Assembly: GCA_964554125.1 (NCBI GenBank)
Contig: CAZKNG010000006.1
Location: 1 to 58,366 of the forward strand
Length of the DNA: 58,366 nt
Direction: 5' to 3'
Origin: JAGHBT01 sp035311885
GTDB lineage: Bacteria; Krumholzibacteriota; Krumholzibacteriia; Krumholzibacteriales; WJIX01
In this document: one piece after another, positions 9,662 to 18,154 of the stretch
Numbering within the stretch: the stretch's first letter is position 1
How the letters are laid out: each line of letters begins with the position of its first letter
Translations under genes and position numbers: made by a program
The notes under the pieces: generated by a model
Seen by the model: only the letters and a program-made list of their open reading frames with translations
What the model was told of the DNA's origin: nothing
Databases searched by the model: none

Positions 9662-9770
9662 TCACTGTCATCCCGGCTATTACTCGGCATTCGCCTTCAA
9701 TCGTTTTATGATATTTAAGATTTGCGAGCTGTATTGAATCTGCTTTGCGGTATTTCCTTTCCGTGAGGCA

Positions 9771-11519
9771 TCAGTCGCGGCCACGGGAACTGGATCGCCT
9801 GGATTTTTTTGAAGAACTTCTCGAAGATGAAGAGCCTCTGGAAGACCTCCTCGTTGATCTTCTGGAAGATCTAGAAGAGCTCTTTCTGGAAGAACTCCTG
9901 CTGTCTCTTTTAACCCGGCTTCTTGAATCTTCCCTTCTTGAATCTGACCGGGATTTGTTTACACTTCTTGTCGACCTGCTCCTGTCATTATTATCTCTTT
10001 TCAACGAGCGTGTTTGTGAGGAGCTTCTGTTGTTTCTTGACGACGATCGCCGCTTACTATCGTTTCTTTCTCTTGGGTTATATACCCTTCGGGTATTGTT
10101 ATTTCTGTCAATTTTATTGTAGTCACGCGCTGACCTTGCTCTTTCTGTATTCTTCCTTCGGGGCGAGCCGTATACTGTTCTTCTTTTCACCCTTTCTCTG
10201 GATGTAATATTTTCTCTTCGCAAGTTGCTTCTCTCAGGTATCGTCCGGCGAGATGTGAGTGCTTTCTTAAGTTCTGACTGCTGACGGCTTTTACTCTTCA
10301 GCCTGGTCATTCTTCTACTTACTAACCTGCTGTTTTTCAGAGATCTCTTACGGTTAAGCTCGTTCGATACGCTACGGTAACTAAGAAGAGAGCGCTTTGT
10401 AAATTTTCTGCCGGCATAGATAGATCTTCTGCCGTCATAATAATCTTTCCAGCAGTAATCGTAGTAACCGTAGTATGGGTAATACCAGCTAGTCGGGTAA
10501 TAATAGGGGTAGTAGTAATCACACCAGGAATTAAATCCCCAGTTCGAGTTGAACCCGAAACCCCAAGAAAAGGAATTTATATAGGAATAATAAGAAGGGT
10601 ACCGGTAGGAATAATTGTTATACGGATAATAACCGGAATAGTAATAAGGATAATCATAGCCTGTGTTAATTGTTAGGTAGATATCGTTTTCATCTGTGGA
10701 TAGAAGCTGCTCATCCCAGTCATTAGATAGATTGTCCTCATAATATGTCTTTGATGAGTAGTTTTCTTCTTCCTGCTGATCATAATGTGAAATATTAAAG
10801 AGAGGTGGATAAGGGTAACTCAGTTTTTCTTCATAGTAGTTCTTCTCTATTGCTATTTCAGTACATTGCTTAGAGTAAGGATCGCTAAATTCGTCTGCTC
10901 CGTGACATTGCCCGCACAGGTACGAAGGGTAATCATGTCTCTTGTTTACGAAGAAATAAGTATGATCGGTGGCGGGAGGGTTCTTCTCGATATCTCTTAC
11001 GATAGTTTCATCAATCATATTGAATGAAAGATACGGGTCTTTGTCGGTGCGGAATCTTTTATTCCTCGAAAGCTCCGAGTCCCGGCTGAGGAAATAGAGT
11101 TCCCTTTCGTCAATATAGTTTCTGTCTTCAACCGCGAGAGCGTGAATATACTCGATACCGGTTTTACTGCCGGCTTTCAGGCTCAGCCTGCTTCCGCGTT
11201 CCGGGATTATATAAACTTTGTCTTTTTCAATTTTGTTCAATTTGCCGTCGGGGGGATAGATGAGATTTATAAATCCTTCGCTGTCAATATTGTATATGAT
11301 GACATACCCCGGCTGGTTTAGCCTGAAACTCAAATTCAACTCTTTGCCGGAATTTAGAACAGCTCCCCTTCCGCCCACGAGCCGCATGACTATATTTAAT
11401 CGGTTCACCTCTTGTGAAACGCCAGATGAGCTCTTCTTATATTCAATAGCCCTGGTTGTTGAAAAGAAGAAGGACGCGGTTAGAAGGACGAGAAAAACGA
11501 TAAAGAATCTTTTCCTCAT
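9771..11519 (-). CDS. DUF4384-domain exported protein with one CxxCH motif, Tyr-rich centre and Arg/Ser-rich tail
   Basis: The start is ATG at 11519, behind GGGAG with 7 bases spacing; the frame is open 16 codons further up without such a site. 582 residues: a signal peptide (FFIVFLVLLTASFFF), then a DUF4384 beta domain at about residues 40-145 (LSFRLNQPGYVIIYNIDSEG, LIYPPDG). A lone heme-type motif CGQCH lies at 202-206. A stretch at about 290-360 is dominated by Tyr, Pro, Trp and Asn. The last ~200 residues are mostly Arg, Ser, Lys and Asn in RRSSSRS-like runs and must be disordered and strongly basic. DUF4384 is found in surface and secretion-associated proteins. Polyanion or cell-wall contact by the tail is inference. 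No close relative is recognised over the full length. Confidence 0.75.
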   Translation of the reverse strand: MRKRFFIVFLVLLTASFFFSTTRAIEYKKSSSGVSQEVNRLNIVMRLVGGRGAVLNSGKELNLSFRLNQPGYVIIYNIDSEGFINLIYPPDGKLNKIEKDKVYIIPERGSRLSLKAGSKTGIEYIHALAVEDRNYIDERELYFLSRDSELSRNKRFRTDKDPYLSFNMIDETIVRDIEKNPPATDHTYFFVNKRHDYPSYLCGQCHGADEFSDPYSKQCTEIAIEKNYYEEKLSYPYPPLFNISHYDQQEEENYSSKTYYEDNLSNDWDEQLLSTDENDIYLTINTGYDYPYYYSGYYPYNNYSYRYPSYYSYINSFSWGFGFNSNWGFNSWCDYYYPYYYPTSWYYPYYGYYDYCWKDYYDGRRSIYAGRKFTKRSLLSYRSVSNELNRKRSLKNSRLVSRRMTRLKSKSRQQSELKKALTSRRTIPERSNLRRENITSRERVKRRTVYGSPRRKNTERARSARDYNKIDRNNNTRRVYNPRERNDSKRRSSSRNNRSSSQTRSLKRDNNDRSRSTRSVNKSRSDSRREDSRSRVKRDSRSSSRKSSSRSSRRSTRRSSRGSSSSRSSSKKSRRSSSRGRD

Positions 11520-12055
11520 TTTGATCACTCCCTTTACATGGAGGAAACCGTCCAGATGATAACTCAATCAGCCGGTACATTAAAATTATAACGGGTTTTT
11601 GCCATATTTACAAGTCTTTATATAAACTAAATGAGGGGATGCCCCTGGCTGAATAACACAGCATTTCCTCTTTTGCTGAAAATAACAACGGAGTAATAAT
11701 TATGTAATTTGTTTATTAACAAATATCTAAACGAATATATAATTATAATGGCTTGCCGGTTTAAATTGTCTAACCTATTTCTCACTTGCGTTTGGGGCCC
11801 TTTAACCATCAATTTGTAACAGGTGAATGAAGAGAATAGAGATTCCGAACGAATATATCTCCAAAGGGTATAAGCTAAAAGCTTTATCGTTGCCAAAGTT
11901 TTAATAAATGTTATGAAGACAGGGAATTGTGCGTTATAATGGATAAGATTGTAATTTGCATAAAATTGAATTAGAGTAAAACAGTTAGAAACTATTTCAA
12001 CCTCCGGAGAGTAGGATAGGCAGGTTTCTGGAGATAGTGCAAAGGGAGGATTTGT
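11520..12055. other. AT-rich divergent intergenic region
   Basis: 536 bases separate the divergent DUF4384 gene and the tol cluster. Several minus-strand stop-free stretches are AT-rich shadows without ribosome sites. No tRNA-like clover or conserved RNA element is visible. A TATAAT at 11935-11940 and GGGAGG just before tolQ are the only clear signals. Confidence 0.5.
11890..11940 (+). promoter_or_regulatory. Possible promoter of the tol cluster
   Basis: Two overlapping candidates. TTGCCA (11890-11895) lies 16 bases before TATGAA (11912-11917). A perfect TATAAT (11935-11940) has only a weak -35 (TTATGA) 18 bases upstream. Either would give a leader of more than 100 bases before tolQ. Read by eye only. 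Confidence 0.35.
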
Positions 12056-12751
12056 ATGGGATTTGAAGGAATACCGATATTTTTACAGATCGCTGGGAAT
12101 TTTGTTGAGTTGATCTCCAGAGCTGGAGTTCTCGCTAAGCTGGTTCTGGCGCTTCTGCTGGTTCTTTCAGTGGTCTCATGGACGATAATTGTTGAAAAGA
12201 TAAGGTATTTCCGGCTTTCTTCAAAGGAGGGGGGCGAATTCCGGAAACTTTTCAAAGATGAATTGTCCCTGCGGGCTTTAATTGAAAAAGCAAAAGAATA
12301 CCCGGCAAGCTGTGAAGCACAGCTTGTCTTATCTATTGGAAATGAAATAACCAGTGGAGAACTCGGAAGTTTAAAATCCTTGGACAGGTTTCTCGAGTCG
12401 AAAATAGACTCGATTATCGCGGGCTGGGAATCGTATTTGATATTTCTCTCAACTACGGCAACGATCTCTCCCTTTCTCGGCCTGCTCGGCACGGTTTGGG
12501 GGATAATGCGCTCTTTTATAAGTATGGGAGCCAGAGGCTCAGCGGATTTGTATGTCGTAGGACCCGGTATCGCTGAAGCGCTTATAACAACTATATTCGG
12601 GCTTGGTGCCGCTATACCGGCCGTTATAGGTTATAATTACATGGTCAGACTAATCAGAAGGAAGGAAGATGATCTGACCTCCTTTATGGTTCTTTTCAGG
12701 AGCCGTCTTACTGAAGGAAAGTATGGTGAATTAAGGAGAGATAAGGATTGA
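12056..12751 (+). CDS. tolQ: Tol-Pal proton channel subunit TolQ (MotA/TolQ/ExbB family)
   Basis: 231 residues. Three hydrophobic segments: about 25-47 (LAKLVLALLLVLSVVSWTIIVEK), 123-150 (FLSTTATISPFLGLLGTVWG) and 170-195 (GIAEALITTIFGLGAAIPAVIGY), with the large cytoplasmic part between the first two, as in TolQ. The TVWG and ALITTIFGLGAAIPAV motifs line the proton path. TolQ with TolR converts proton-motive force into TolA movement during outer-membrane constriction. The ATG follows GGGAGG. ExbB is the alternative by sequence alone, but tolB, pal and cpoB downstream make TolQ the better name. Confidence 0.93.
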   Translation: MGFEGIPIFLQIAGNFVELISRAGVLAKLVLALLLVLSVVSWTIIVEKIRYFRLSSKEGGEFRKLFKDELSLRALIEKAKEYPASCEAQLVLSIGNEITSGELGSLKSLDRFLESKIDSIIAGWESYLIFLSTTATISPFLGLLGTVWGIMRSFISMGARGSADLYVVGPGIAEALITTIFGLGAAIPAVIGYNYMVRLIRRKEDDLTSFMVLFRSRLTEGKYGELRRDKD

Positions 12752-12791
12752 TTTTCAGGGATTTTTGTAAGGATTATTTTAGGAGCAAATT

Positions 12792-13190
12792 ATGAGACGT
12801 AAGAGATATTCCTCGATGGCGGCGATAAACATAACCAACCTTGTCGATGTAATGATGGTGCTTTTAATTGTCTTTATGCTCACAGCTCCGTTTCTGCAGG
12901 CGGGAGTGAAGCTTAATCTTCCCAAGGCTGAGGCAAAAGTAATAGAGGAGCGTAAGGGTATTACTGTTTCTGTAAGCAAGGAGGGGGATCTTTTTATAGG
13001 GAAACGCGAAGTTGAGTGGGAAGAATTCGCAGGAGCTCTTAGAAAGGAACTCGAAACAAATGCTCAGCGGATCTTCTTAAGGGCCGATACAAAAACGCAC
13101 TACGGGAAAGTGATGAGAGTTCTGGCAAGAATAAAGATGATGGGGATTGAAGATGTGGGTCTTATAGTCAAACAGGAAAATGAAGAATAA
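12792..13190 (+). CDS. tolR: Tol-Pal proton channel subunit TolR (ExbD family)
   Basis: 132 residues: a short basic N-terminus (MRRKRYSSM), one transmembrane helix at about 12-35 containing the essential proton-carrying aspartate (NLVDVMMVLLIVFM), then the periplasmic ExbD/TolR domain (LNLPKAEAK to IFLRADTKTHYGKVMRVLARIK). The RADxxxxYG motif is typical. TolR forms the stator with TolQ. AGGAGC stands 6 bases before the ATG, and the gap to tolQ is 40 bases, fitting one transcript. Confidence 0.93.
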   Translation: MRRKRYSSMAAINITNLVDVMMVLLIVFMLTAPFLQAGVKLNLPKAEAKVIEERKGITVSVSKEGDLFIGKREVEWEEFAGALRKELETNAQRIFLRADTKTHYGKVMRVLARIKMMGIEDVGLIVKQENEE

Positions 13191-13276
13191 CCTTTTTTAT
13201 TGAAATAAGACCGGGGGCGGTGTTAGAGGCCGCCAATTTGAATTGATAAATACCGGCATCAGGTTTTCAGTCAGGT

Positions 13277-13927
13277 ATGGAAAAGATGAAGTTTTCTGCT
13301 GTTATATCATTATGTATACACGCGCTTATCTTTTACGCGCTTCTTACGTTTTTCGAGATTGTACCTAGAGTGGATCTGCCGGACAGGGTATATTCCGTGC
13401 GTATTTTTTCTCCCACTAAAGCGAAGAAAGAGGAAAAGCACGAGAAGAAGCAGGAAGTTGAAGTTGAGAAACCGGAGCCTGAACCTGTTGAAAAGAAGAA
13501 GCCCTCTCCTGACGTTAAGGATGAGAAGACTGAAGAACCACCTGAAAAGCAGAAGGAAGAAGAAAAGGAAAAAAAGCCTCTCGATGTTACAGTAAAGGAA
13601 GATGATAAGATTGAGGAGACCTCCGTAGCCGTTGACGCCCCGCGTTTCCCATTTTCTTACTACCTGGGGGCTATTCAGCGTAAGGTCTCCGCCAATTGGT
13701 TTTCGGCCTCCTCTAAGCACGGAAAAAGCATTTCATGCACTGTATTTTTCCGGCTTGACAGAAGCGGGAGGATTTCCGGATTACTATTGGAAAAGAGCTC
13801 CGGCGATTCCTATTTTGACAGAGCAGCCCTCAGAGCAATAAAGAGTTCCGCCCCGTTTCCGCCTCTTCCCGGCGCTTTTGACGAACCCGCTCTGGGAGTA
13901 CACTTCAGATTTGTTCAGAAGGATTGA
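13277..13927 (+). CDS. tolA: TolA/TonB-like energy-transducing protein
   Basis: 216 residues: a transmembrane anchor at about 6-28 (SAVISLCIHALIFYALLTFF), a charged linker at 45-115 built from Lys, Glu and Pro (EKPEPEPVEKKKPSP), and a C-terminal TonB/TolA fold (residues 125-216) with SGRISGLLLEKSSGDSYFDRAALRAIKSSAPFPPLP, the usual TonB_C ending. It links the TolQR motor to TolB/Pal across the periplasm. The linker is far shorter than the E. coli TolA helix and more TonB-like; position between tolR and tolB supports the TolA role. Its stop overlaps the tolB start (TGATG). Confidence 0.85.
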   Translation: MEKMKFSAVISLCIHALIFYALLTFFEIVPRVDLPDRVYSVRIFSPTKAKKEEKHEKKQEVEVEKPEPEPVEKKKPSPDVKDEKTEEPPEKQKEEEKEKKPLDVTVKEDDKIEETSVAVDAPRFPFSYYLGAIQRKVSANWFSASSKHGKSISCTVFFRLDRSGRISGLLLEKSSGDSYFDRAALRAIKSSAPFPPLPGAFDEPALGVHFRFVQKD

Positions 13928-15168
13928 TGATGAACAGAACTTTGACTTTATTATTATTATCAGTTTTATTATCCCCGCACGTTTATTCTCAGACCGACGT
14001 TCACCTTCAGGTTGACAGGCAGAGAGGGGGAAGGATCCCCATTGTTTTAAATAGAATAGAGTATGAACTGCCTGAATCTGAACCCTTTGCTGAATCTATT
14101 TCCGAGGTTCTGGAAAATGATTTGAAGCTCACAGGTATATTTCAACCGGTTCATTTTAGAGAAGGAACCGACACACTAAAGAGCGGCCTGACCGCGGTAG
14201 CGATATTTGATGGTAAGTTGACGAGGAGCAGCGAAGGATATCTGCTGGACGCGAAGTTATTGGATTACTCAAGCCGGGGAGTCATTTTCAGAAAGAATTA
14301 TAGATTTCACGCGAGCGGATGCAGGGGGGTAAGCCATAATTTAAGTGATGAGATCACCTACTTTCTTGTCGGTGAAACCGGGATAGCCACAACGAGTATT
14401 CTTTTTGTCAGGGAGAAGCAGGGCAGAAAGTCTATCTACATTATCGATTATGACGGCCATGGATTAAGGAAACTGACCGACGACAAGCTTGCTGTATCAC
14501 CTGTATGGTTGGATAAGAATAGATTCTGTTACACTTCATATAAAAGGGACAATCCCGATTGTTATATAGTCGATATAAAGAAAGGACTGAAACGGCTTCT
14601 TTCTTACCGGAAGGGATTGAATATTCCCGGCGGGTATTATAGCGGCAGGGATGAGATCCTTATGACGATCAGTGTAATGGGCAACAGCGAGTTATTTATC
14701 CTTGATTCATCAGGAAAAATGCAGAGGAGGTTAACCAGGAACAGAGCTATCGATTGTTCGGCGACATGGGCTCCCAATGGAAGAGAAATAGTTTTTGTCT
14801 CAGACAGAACATCGGTTCCGCAAATATACATAATGGACAGGTATGGAGGGAACCTCAGAAGGCTGACAAGGAGCGGGGGGTACAGTACTTCACCGGTCTG
14901 GTCTCCTCAGGGTGACCTTATCTCTTATGTTTCACGCGAGGATGGTTTGTACAGACTTAAGCTTGCTTCACCCGATGGTTTATGGGTGGATACAGTTTAC
15001 AGGGATTATTTAAGCTATGAGGATCCCACATGGGCTCCTGACGGGAGCCACCTGGCAGTGACGGTAAAATATGGCGAAGAATCCTGGATAGTTGTTGTTA
15101 ATATTGATTCGGGTTTGAAACGCAGGCTTGTAAGAGGTGAATCCCCGGCATGGTCTCCTGTCAGATAG
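13927..15168 (+). CDS. tolB: Tol-Pal system protein TolB
   Basis: About 413 residues from ATG 13927, whose A is the last base of the tolA stop (TGATG), implying translational coupling; ATG 13930 is also possible. A signal peptide (LTLLLLSVLLSPHVYS) leads into the N-terminal TolB domain (to ~130, with the FQPVHF strand). A six-bladed PD40 propeller follows, with repeats such as ATWAPNGREIVFVSDR, QIYIMDRYGGNLRRLT and PVWSPQGDLISYVSRE. TolB is periplasmic, binds Pal, and is pulled by TolA to mobilise Pal during division. Length fits the family (~430). Confidence 0.93.
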   Translation: MMNRTLTLLLLSVLLSPHVYSQTDVHLQVDRQRGGRIPIVLNRIEYELPESEPFAESISEVLENDLKLTGIFQPVHFREGTDTLKSGLTAVAIFDGKLTRSSEGYLLDAKLLDYSSRGVIFRKNYRFHASGCRGVSHNLSDEITYFLVGETGIATTSILFVREKQGRKSIYIIDYDGHGLRKLTDDKLAVSPVWLDKNRFCYTSYKRDNPDCYIVDIKKGLKRLLSYRKGLNIPGGYYSGRDEILMTISVMGNSELFILDSSGKMQRRLTRNRAIDCSATWAPNGREIVFVSDRTSVPQIYIMDRYGGNLRRLTRSGGYSTSPVWSPQGDLISYVSREDGLYRLKLASPDGLWVDTVYRDYLSYEDPTWAPDGSHLAVTVKYGEESWIVVVNIDSGLKRRLVRGESPAWSPVR

Positions 15169-15213
15169 AGTGTCAGGATTGTAAAAAGTGGATAAAAATA
15201 AAAAAATAAGTCT

Positions 15214-15241
15214 TTGCAAAAATAAGCATTGAAGTTATAGT
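15214..15241 (+). promoter_or_regulatory. Possible internal promoter before pal
   Basis: TTGCAA (15214-15219), a 16-base spacer, and TATAGT (15236-15241) lie in the 149-base gap between tolB and pal. They could drive pal-cpoB separately, as pal is usually needed in excess. By eye only. Confidence 0.45.
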
Positions 15242-15317
15242 TTACTAGATTTGGCAGTAGTACTAATTAAGTGTGAATAAAAGCCATAAAATAGGTTTTT
15301 TAACTGGAGGTGATCGG

Positions 15318-15836
15318 ATGGCTCGCATCAGTTATACGGGATTAATTGTTATCCTGGTTTTTGCATTGGTTCTTCCCGCATGTTCCAAAAAAGAGGTTCC
15401 GCCTATAGAAGAGGTGAAACCGGCTGAAGAGGAAATTGTTCCGCCGCCGCCTCCTCTTAAAGAAGAGAAGGAAGAACCTGAAATTAAGGAAGTCAAAGAG
15501 GAACCTGTAGTATTAGACGACGTGTTCTTTGAGTTTGATAGTTTCGAAATCAAAGAGGAGTACAGGAATATACTCACCGGTAACGCGGAACAGATTCTGG
15601 ACAAAGAAGATATCCATGTCGTAGTTGAGGGGCATTGTGATGAACGCGGAACCGCTGAATATAATCTTTCTCTTGGTGAAAAAAGAGCAAAAGCGGTCAA
15701 GGATTTTTACACGGCGTACGGTGTTGCAGCTGACAAGATATCTATAATCAGTTATGGTGAAGAAAAACCGTTTGCCAGGGGGCATAATGAAAAGGCCTGG
15801 GCCAAAAATCGCCGTGCTCATATGGTAGTTAAATAA
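15318..15836 (+). CDS. pal: Peptidoglycan-associated lipoprotein Pal
   Basis: The start is ATG 15318 behind GGAGGTGATCGG, the best ribosome site in the cluster; the frame is open 15 codons upstream. 172 residues: a lipoprotein signal with lipobox LVLPAC, a Pro/Glu linker (residues 22-65), then an OmpA C-terminal domain with VFFEFDSFEIKEE and VVVEGHCDERGTAEYNLSLG. These carry the Asp and Arg positions that bind diaminopimelate of peptidoglycan. The domain ends in AKNRRAHMVVK. Pal tethers the outer membrane to the wall and is the cargo of the Tol motor. Confidence 0.95.
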   Translation: MARISYTGLIVILVFALVLPACSKKEVPPIEEVKPAEEEIVPPPPPLKEEKEEPEIKEVKEEPVVLDDVFFEFDSFEIKEEYRNILTGNAEQILDKEDIHVVVEGHCDERGTAEYNLSLGEKRAKAVKDFYTAYGVAADKISIISYGEEKPFARGHNEKAWAKNRRAHMVVK

Positions 15837-15838
15837 TA

Positions 15839-16714
15839 ATGCTTGGATTTGGTTATAGAAACAATTCAGCTTTAGGGGTTCTGTTGCTCTTTACGGTGGT
15901 AAATGCCGGTTGTTGGGGAGCGAAGTTCATTGAGATGCCGCAGAGGGCAATTAATACATCTATGGCTGTTGATACTCTTATTGCGAAAGAGAAAAATCTT
16001 CAAGAGCAACTGGATAAATTGCAGGAAGAGCTGAAAAACCAGCAGAAATATTCCAGAAGAGAGGCAGCCAGAAGCAAGATGGATATGGAGGAATTAAAGG
16101 ATCAGTTAAACGCCATGCAGCAGGCGCTACTGGAAAACTCAAGGCTTGATTCTTTTAAAGAAGAGGCAACTATTTCTTCAGTACAGAGAGGCGCTTCTTT
16201 CCGGACTGCAAATAGAAATGAAAGAGAAGAGCAAGACACTATAAAGACAGCCGCAGAATATGATTCTCTTTCATCAGATTCCACGGCTGGAGCTGCCCCG
16301 GATTCAGGGGTAGTCTCCGGACCGGACGAAACTCCTTCAGCGGGTGTGATGTACAGGCAGATATACCTCGACTTCAGCAGAATGGAATATCAAATCGCCC
16401 TTGAAGATTCTAAGCTCTTTCTTGATGAATATCCGGATAACCCGTTAGCCGAAGATGTTATTTTTATAAGGGGTGAGTGTTTAATTGAGCAGGAAAAATA
16501 CTTTGACGCTCTGAAGGAATTCTCAAGAATACTCAAGGAATATCCGAATGGAAAGAAAGTGCCAGCTTCTCTTTTAAGAATGGCGGTTGCGTACGAGGAA
16601 ATTGGAGACAGTGATCTGGCCGCCGGAATAGTAAGGAGGCTTTTAAGAGATTACCCCAACAGTGAAGAAGCCGCGGCGGCTGAAGAAGAGTTTGGTACGG
16701 TTCTGGAGGATTAA
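15839..16714 (+). CDS. cpoB: Tol-Pal accessory protein CpoB/YbgF (coiled coil plus TPR)
   Basis: 291 residues, starting 3 bases after the pal stop. A hydrophobic signal segment ends in VVNAGC, so it is either a type I substrate or a marginal lipobox. A coiled coil at about 50-100 (KEKNLQEQLDKLQEELKNQQK) is the trimerisation region of YbgF. After a low-complexity linker, TPR repeats cover the C-terminal ~125 residues (YQIALEDSKLFLDEYPDNPLAEDV, KEFSRILKEYPNGKK, LAAGIVRRLLRDYPNSEEA). In E. coli CpoB coordinates the Tol machine with PBP1B at the septum. It ends the cluster. Confidence 0.88.
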   Translation: MLGFGYRNNSALGVLLLFTVVNAGCWGAKFIEMPQRAINTSMAVDTLIAKEKNLQEQLDKLQEELKNQQKYSRREAARSKMDMEELKDQLNAMQQALLENSRLDSFKEEATISSVQRGASFRTANRNEREEQDTIKTAAEYDSLSSDSTAGAAPDSGVVSGPDETPSAGVMYRQIYLDFSRMEYQIALEDSKLFLDEYPDNPLAEDVIFIRGECLIEQEKYFDALKEFSRILKEYPNGKKVPASLLRMAVAYEEIGDSDLAAGIVRRLLRDYPNSEEAAAAEEEFGTVLED

Positions 16715-16886
16715 CATATAGCTAGACGTAGTTTTTTTAAAACACTTTCCTCTTTATTATCTAATAGCCTGTTACAGCCGCGCCGGAACGCTGATATTGG
16801 CGGGGAGTATTCTGACTTCTGTCTTAGAATTAAATTCCGGTAAAGAGGTTTTATGCCGGTCTTGTTCGAAAGGTAATCAAAAGGCT

Positions 16887-18152
16887 TTGGAAATCTTCAG
16901 CAATATTTCATTGATCATATCAGTAATTGTATTATTGGGTTTATCAGGTTTTTTCTCGGGGTCTGAGACCGCCTATTTTTCCATTCAGCATTCTGTTTAT
17001 GAGAAGTTGAAGCTTGGAAACAGACGAAAGAGAATGGTGGTTTCTCTTCTGTCAAAACCCAGGAAACTTCTCGTAACTATACTTTTGGCGAATATCCTTG
17101 TTAATATTGCCGTTACAAGTTTAGTTACCGCATTCTCGATAGAATCTTTCGGGAAAACCGGGGTTGGTATCACAACGGTCATTATGACCGCGCTCATCCT
17201 TGTTTTCGGCGAAATAACTCCGAAGGATTTTGCTTTCCATCATTCAACCTCTTTTGCGGTAATTTCAGCTCCAGTTTACAGGGCTTTGATATTTATTCTG
17301 ACCCCGGCCGTATGGCTGTTGGGAAGAATAGCCGATTTAGCGGTAAGGGGGAGTCGCAGTTTGCTGGGAGAACCCCGCAGGGGATATGGAACGAGAGAAC
17401 TTGTAACAGCGGTTGAAATCGGATACAGAAATGGTCTCTTTAAGGATTTTGAGAGGGAGATTCTCGGCAATTTCTTTCTCTTTGCGGAGACCACAGCGGA
17501 AGAGGTGCTTACACCCAGGGGCGAGGTCTTTGCTTTAGAGGCAGACATGAATCTTAATGAGGCCGTTCCTCTGGTAAAAAAACATGGCTTCAGCCGTATT
17601 CCTCTCTACTCGGAAACAAGTGACAATATTGTTGGAGTTCTCCTGGCCAAGGAACTGCTGAAGTATTCGAGTAAGAAGAAGATGAAACTGAGAAAAATAA
17701 TGCGGCAAGTCTGGTTTGTTCCCGAAAGTAAAAGGATCCGTTATTTACTGAATGAATTTCTAAACGCCCACCAGCATGTTGCGGTAATTGTAGATGAACA
17801 TGGAGCGTATCTGGGGATTATAACTCTGGAGGATATTCTCGAAGAAATATTCGGCGAGATCCGCGACAGAAGAGAGCCGAAAGTAAAAGAGTATCAGGTA
17901 ACAAAGGGTGGCGAAATTGTTGTCGACGGCACATTCAGGCTGGAGGCGTTGAATAAGATTCTGGAGACTGAAATTTTCTCTGAAAAAGTAGAAACGACCG
18001 CGGGTTATCTGATAGAAAAGATAGGCAGAATTCCGCGGGAGGGAGAATCATTTAACATCAATAATCTGCGATTTCTTGTTATATCCGCCGGAAAGACAAG
18101 GGTTAACAAGATCAAAGTCGGTAAATCTGACGAGGGAAAGGCTAAGGACTGA
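16887..18152 (+). CDS. CNNM/CorC-type membrane protein (DUF21 + CBS pair + CorC_HlyC), copy 1
   Basis: I favour TTG 16887 (ALEIFSN...) because the preceding 30 open codons look non-coding; the start remains uncertain. About 421 residues: a DUF21 transmembrane domain opening with SGFFSGSETAYFS, with three or four membrane helices including NILVNIAVTSLVTAFSI and FGEITPKDFA. Two CBS motifs follow (EEVLTPRGEVFALEADM; HVAVIVDEHGAYLGIITLEDILEEIFG). The C-terminal CorC_HlyC domain holds GGEIVVDGTFRLEALN. Family members are implicated in Mg2+ or cation efflux and stress resistance, not haemolysis. The next gene is a paralogue starting 2 bases downstream. Confidence 0.87.
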   Translation: MEIFSNISLIISVIVLLGLSGFFSGSETAYFSIQHSVYEKLKLGNRRKRMVVSLLSKPRKLLVTILLANILVNIAVTSLVTAFSIESFGKTGVGITTVIMTALILVFGEITPKDFAFHHSTSFAVISAPVYRALIFILTPAVWLLGRIADLAVRGSRSLLGEPRRGYGTRELVTAVEIGYRNGLFKDFEREILGNFFLFAETTAEEVLTPRGEVFALEADMNLNEAVPLVKKHGFSRIPLYSETSDNIVGVLLAKELLKYSSKKKMKLRKIMRQVWFVPESKRIRYLLNEFLNAHQHVAVIVDEHGAYLGIITLEDILEEIFGEIRDRREPKVKEYQVTKGGEIVVDGTFRLEALNKILETEIFSEKVETTAGYLIEKIGRIPREGESFNINNLRFLVISAGKTRVNKIKVGKSDEGKAKD

Positions 18153-18154
18153 AG

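Noticed and set aside
9745..10122. Open frame on the plus strand rich in Leu, Glu and Asp
   Set aside because: It is the complement of the Arg/Ser-rich tail of the DUF4384 gene; no ribosome site.
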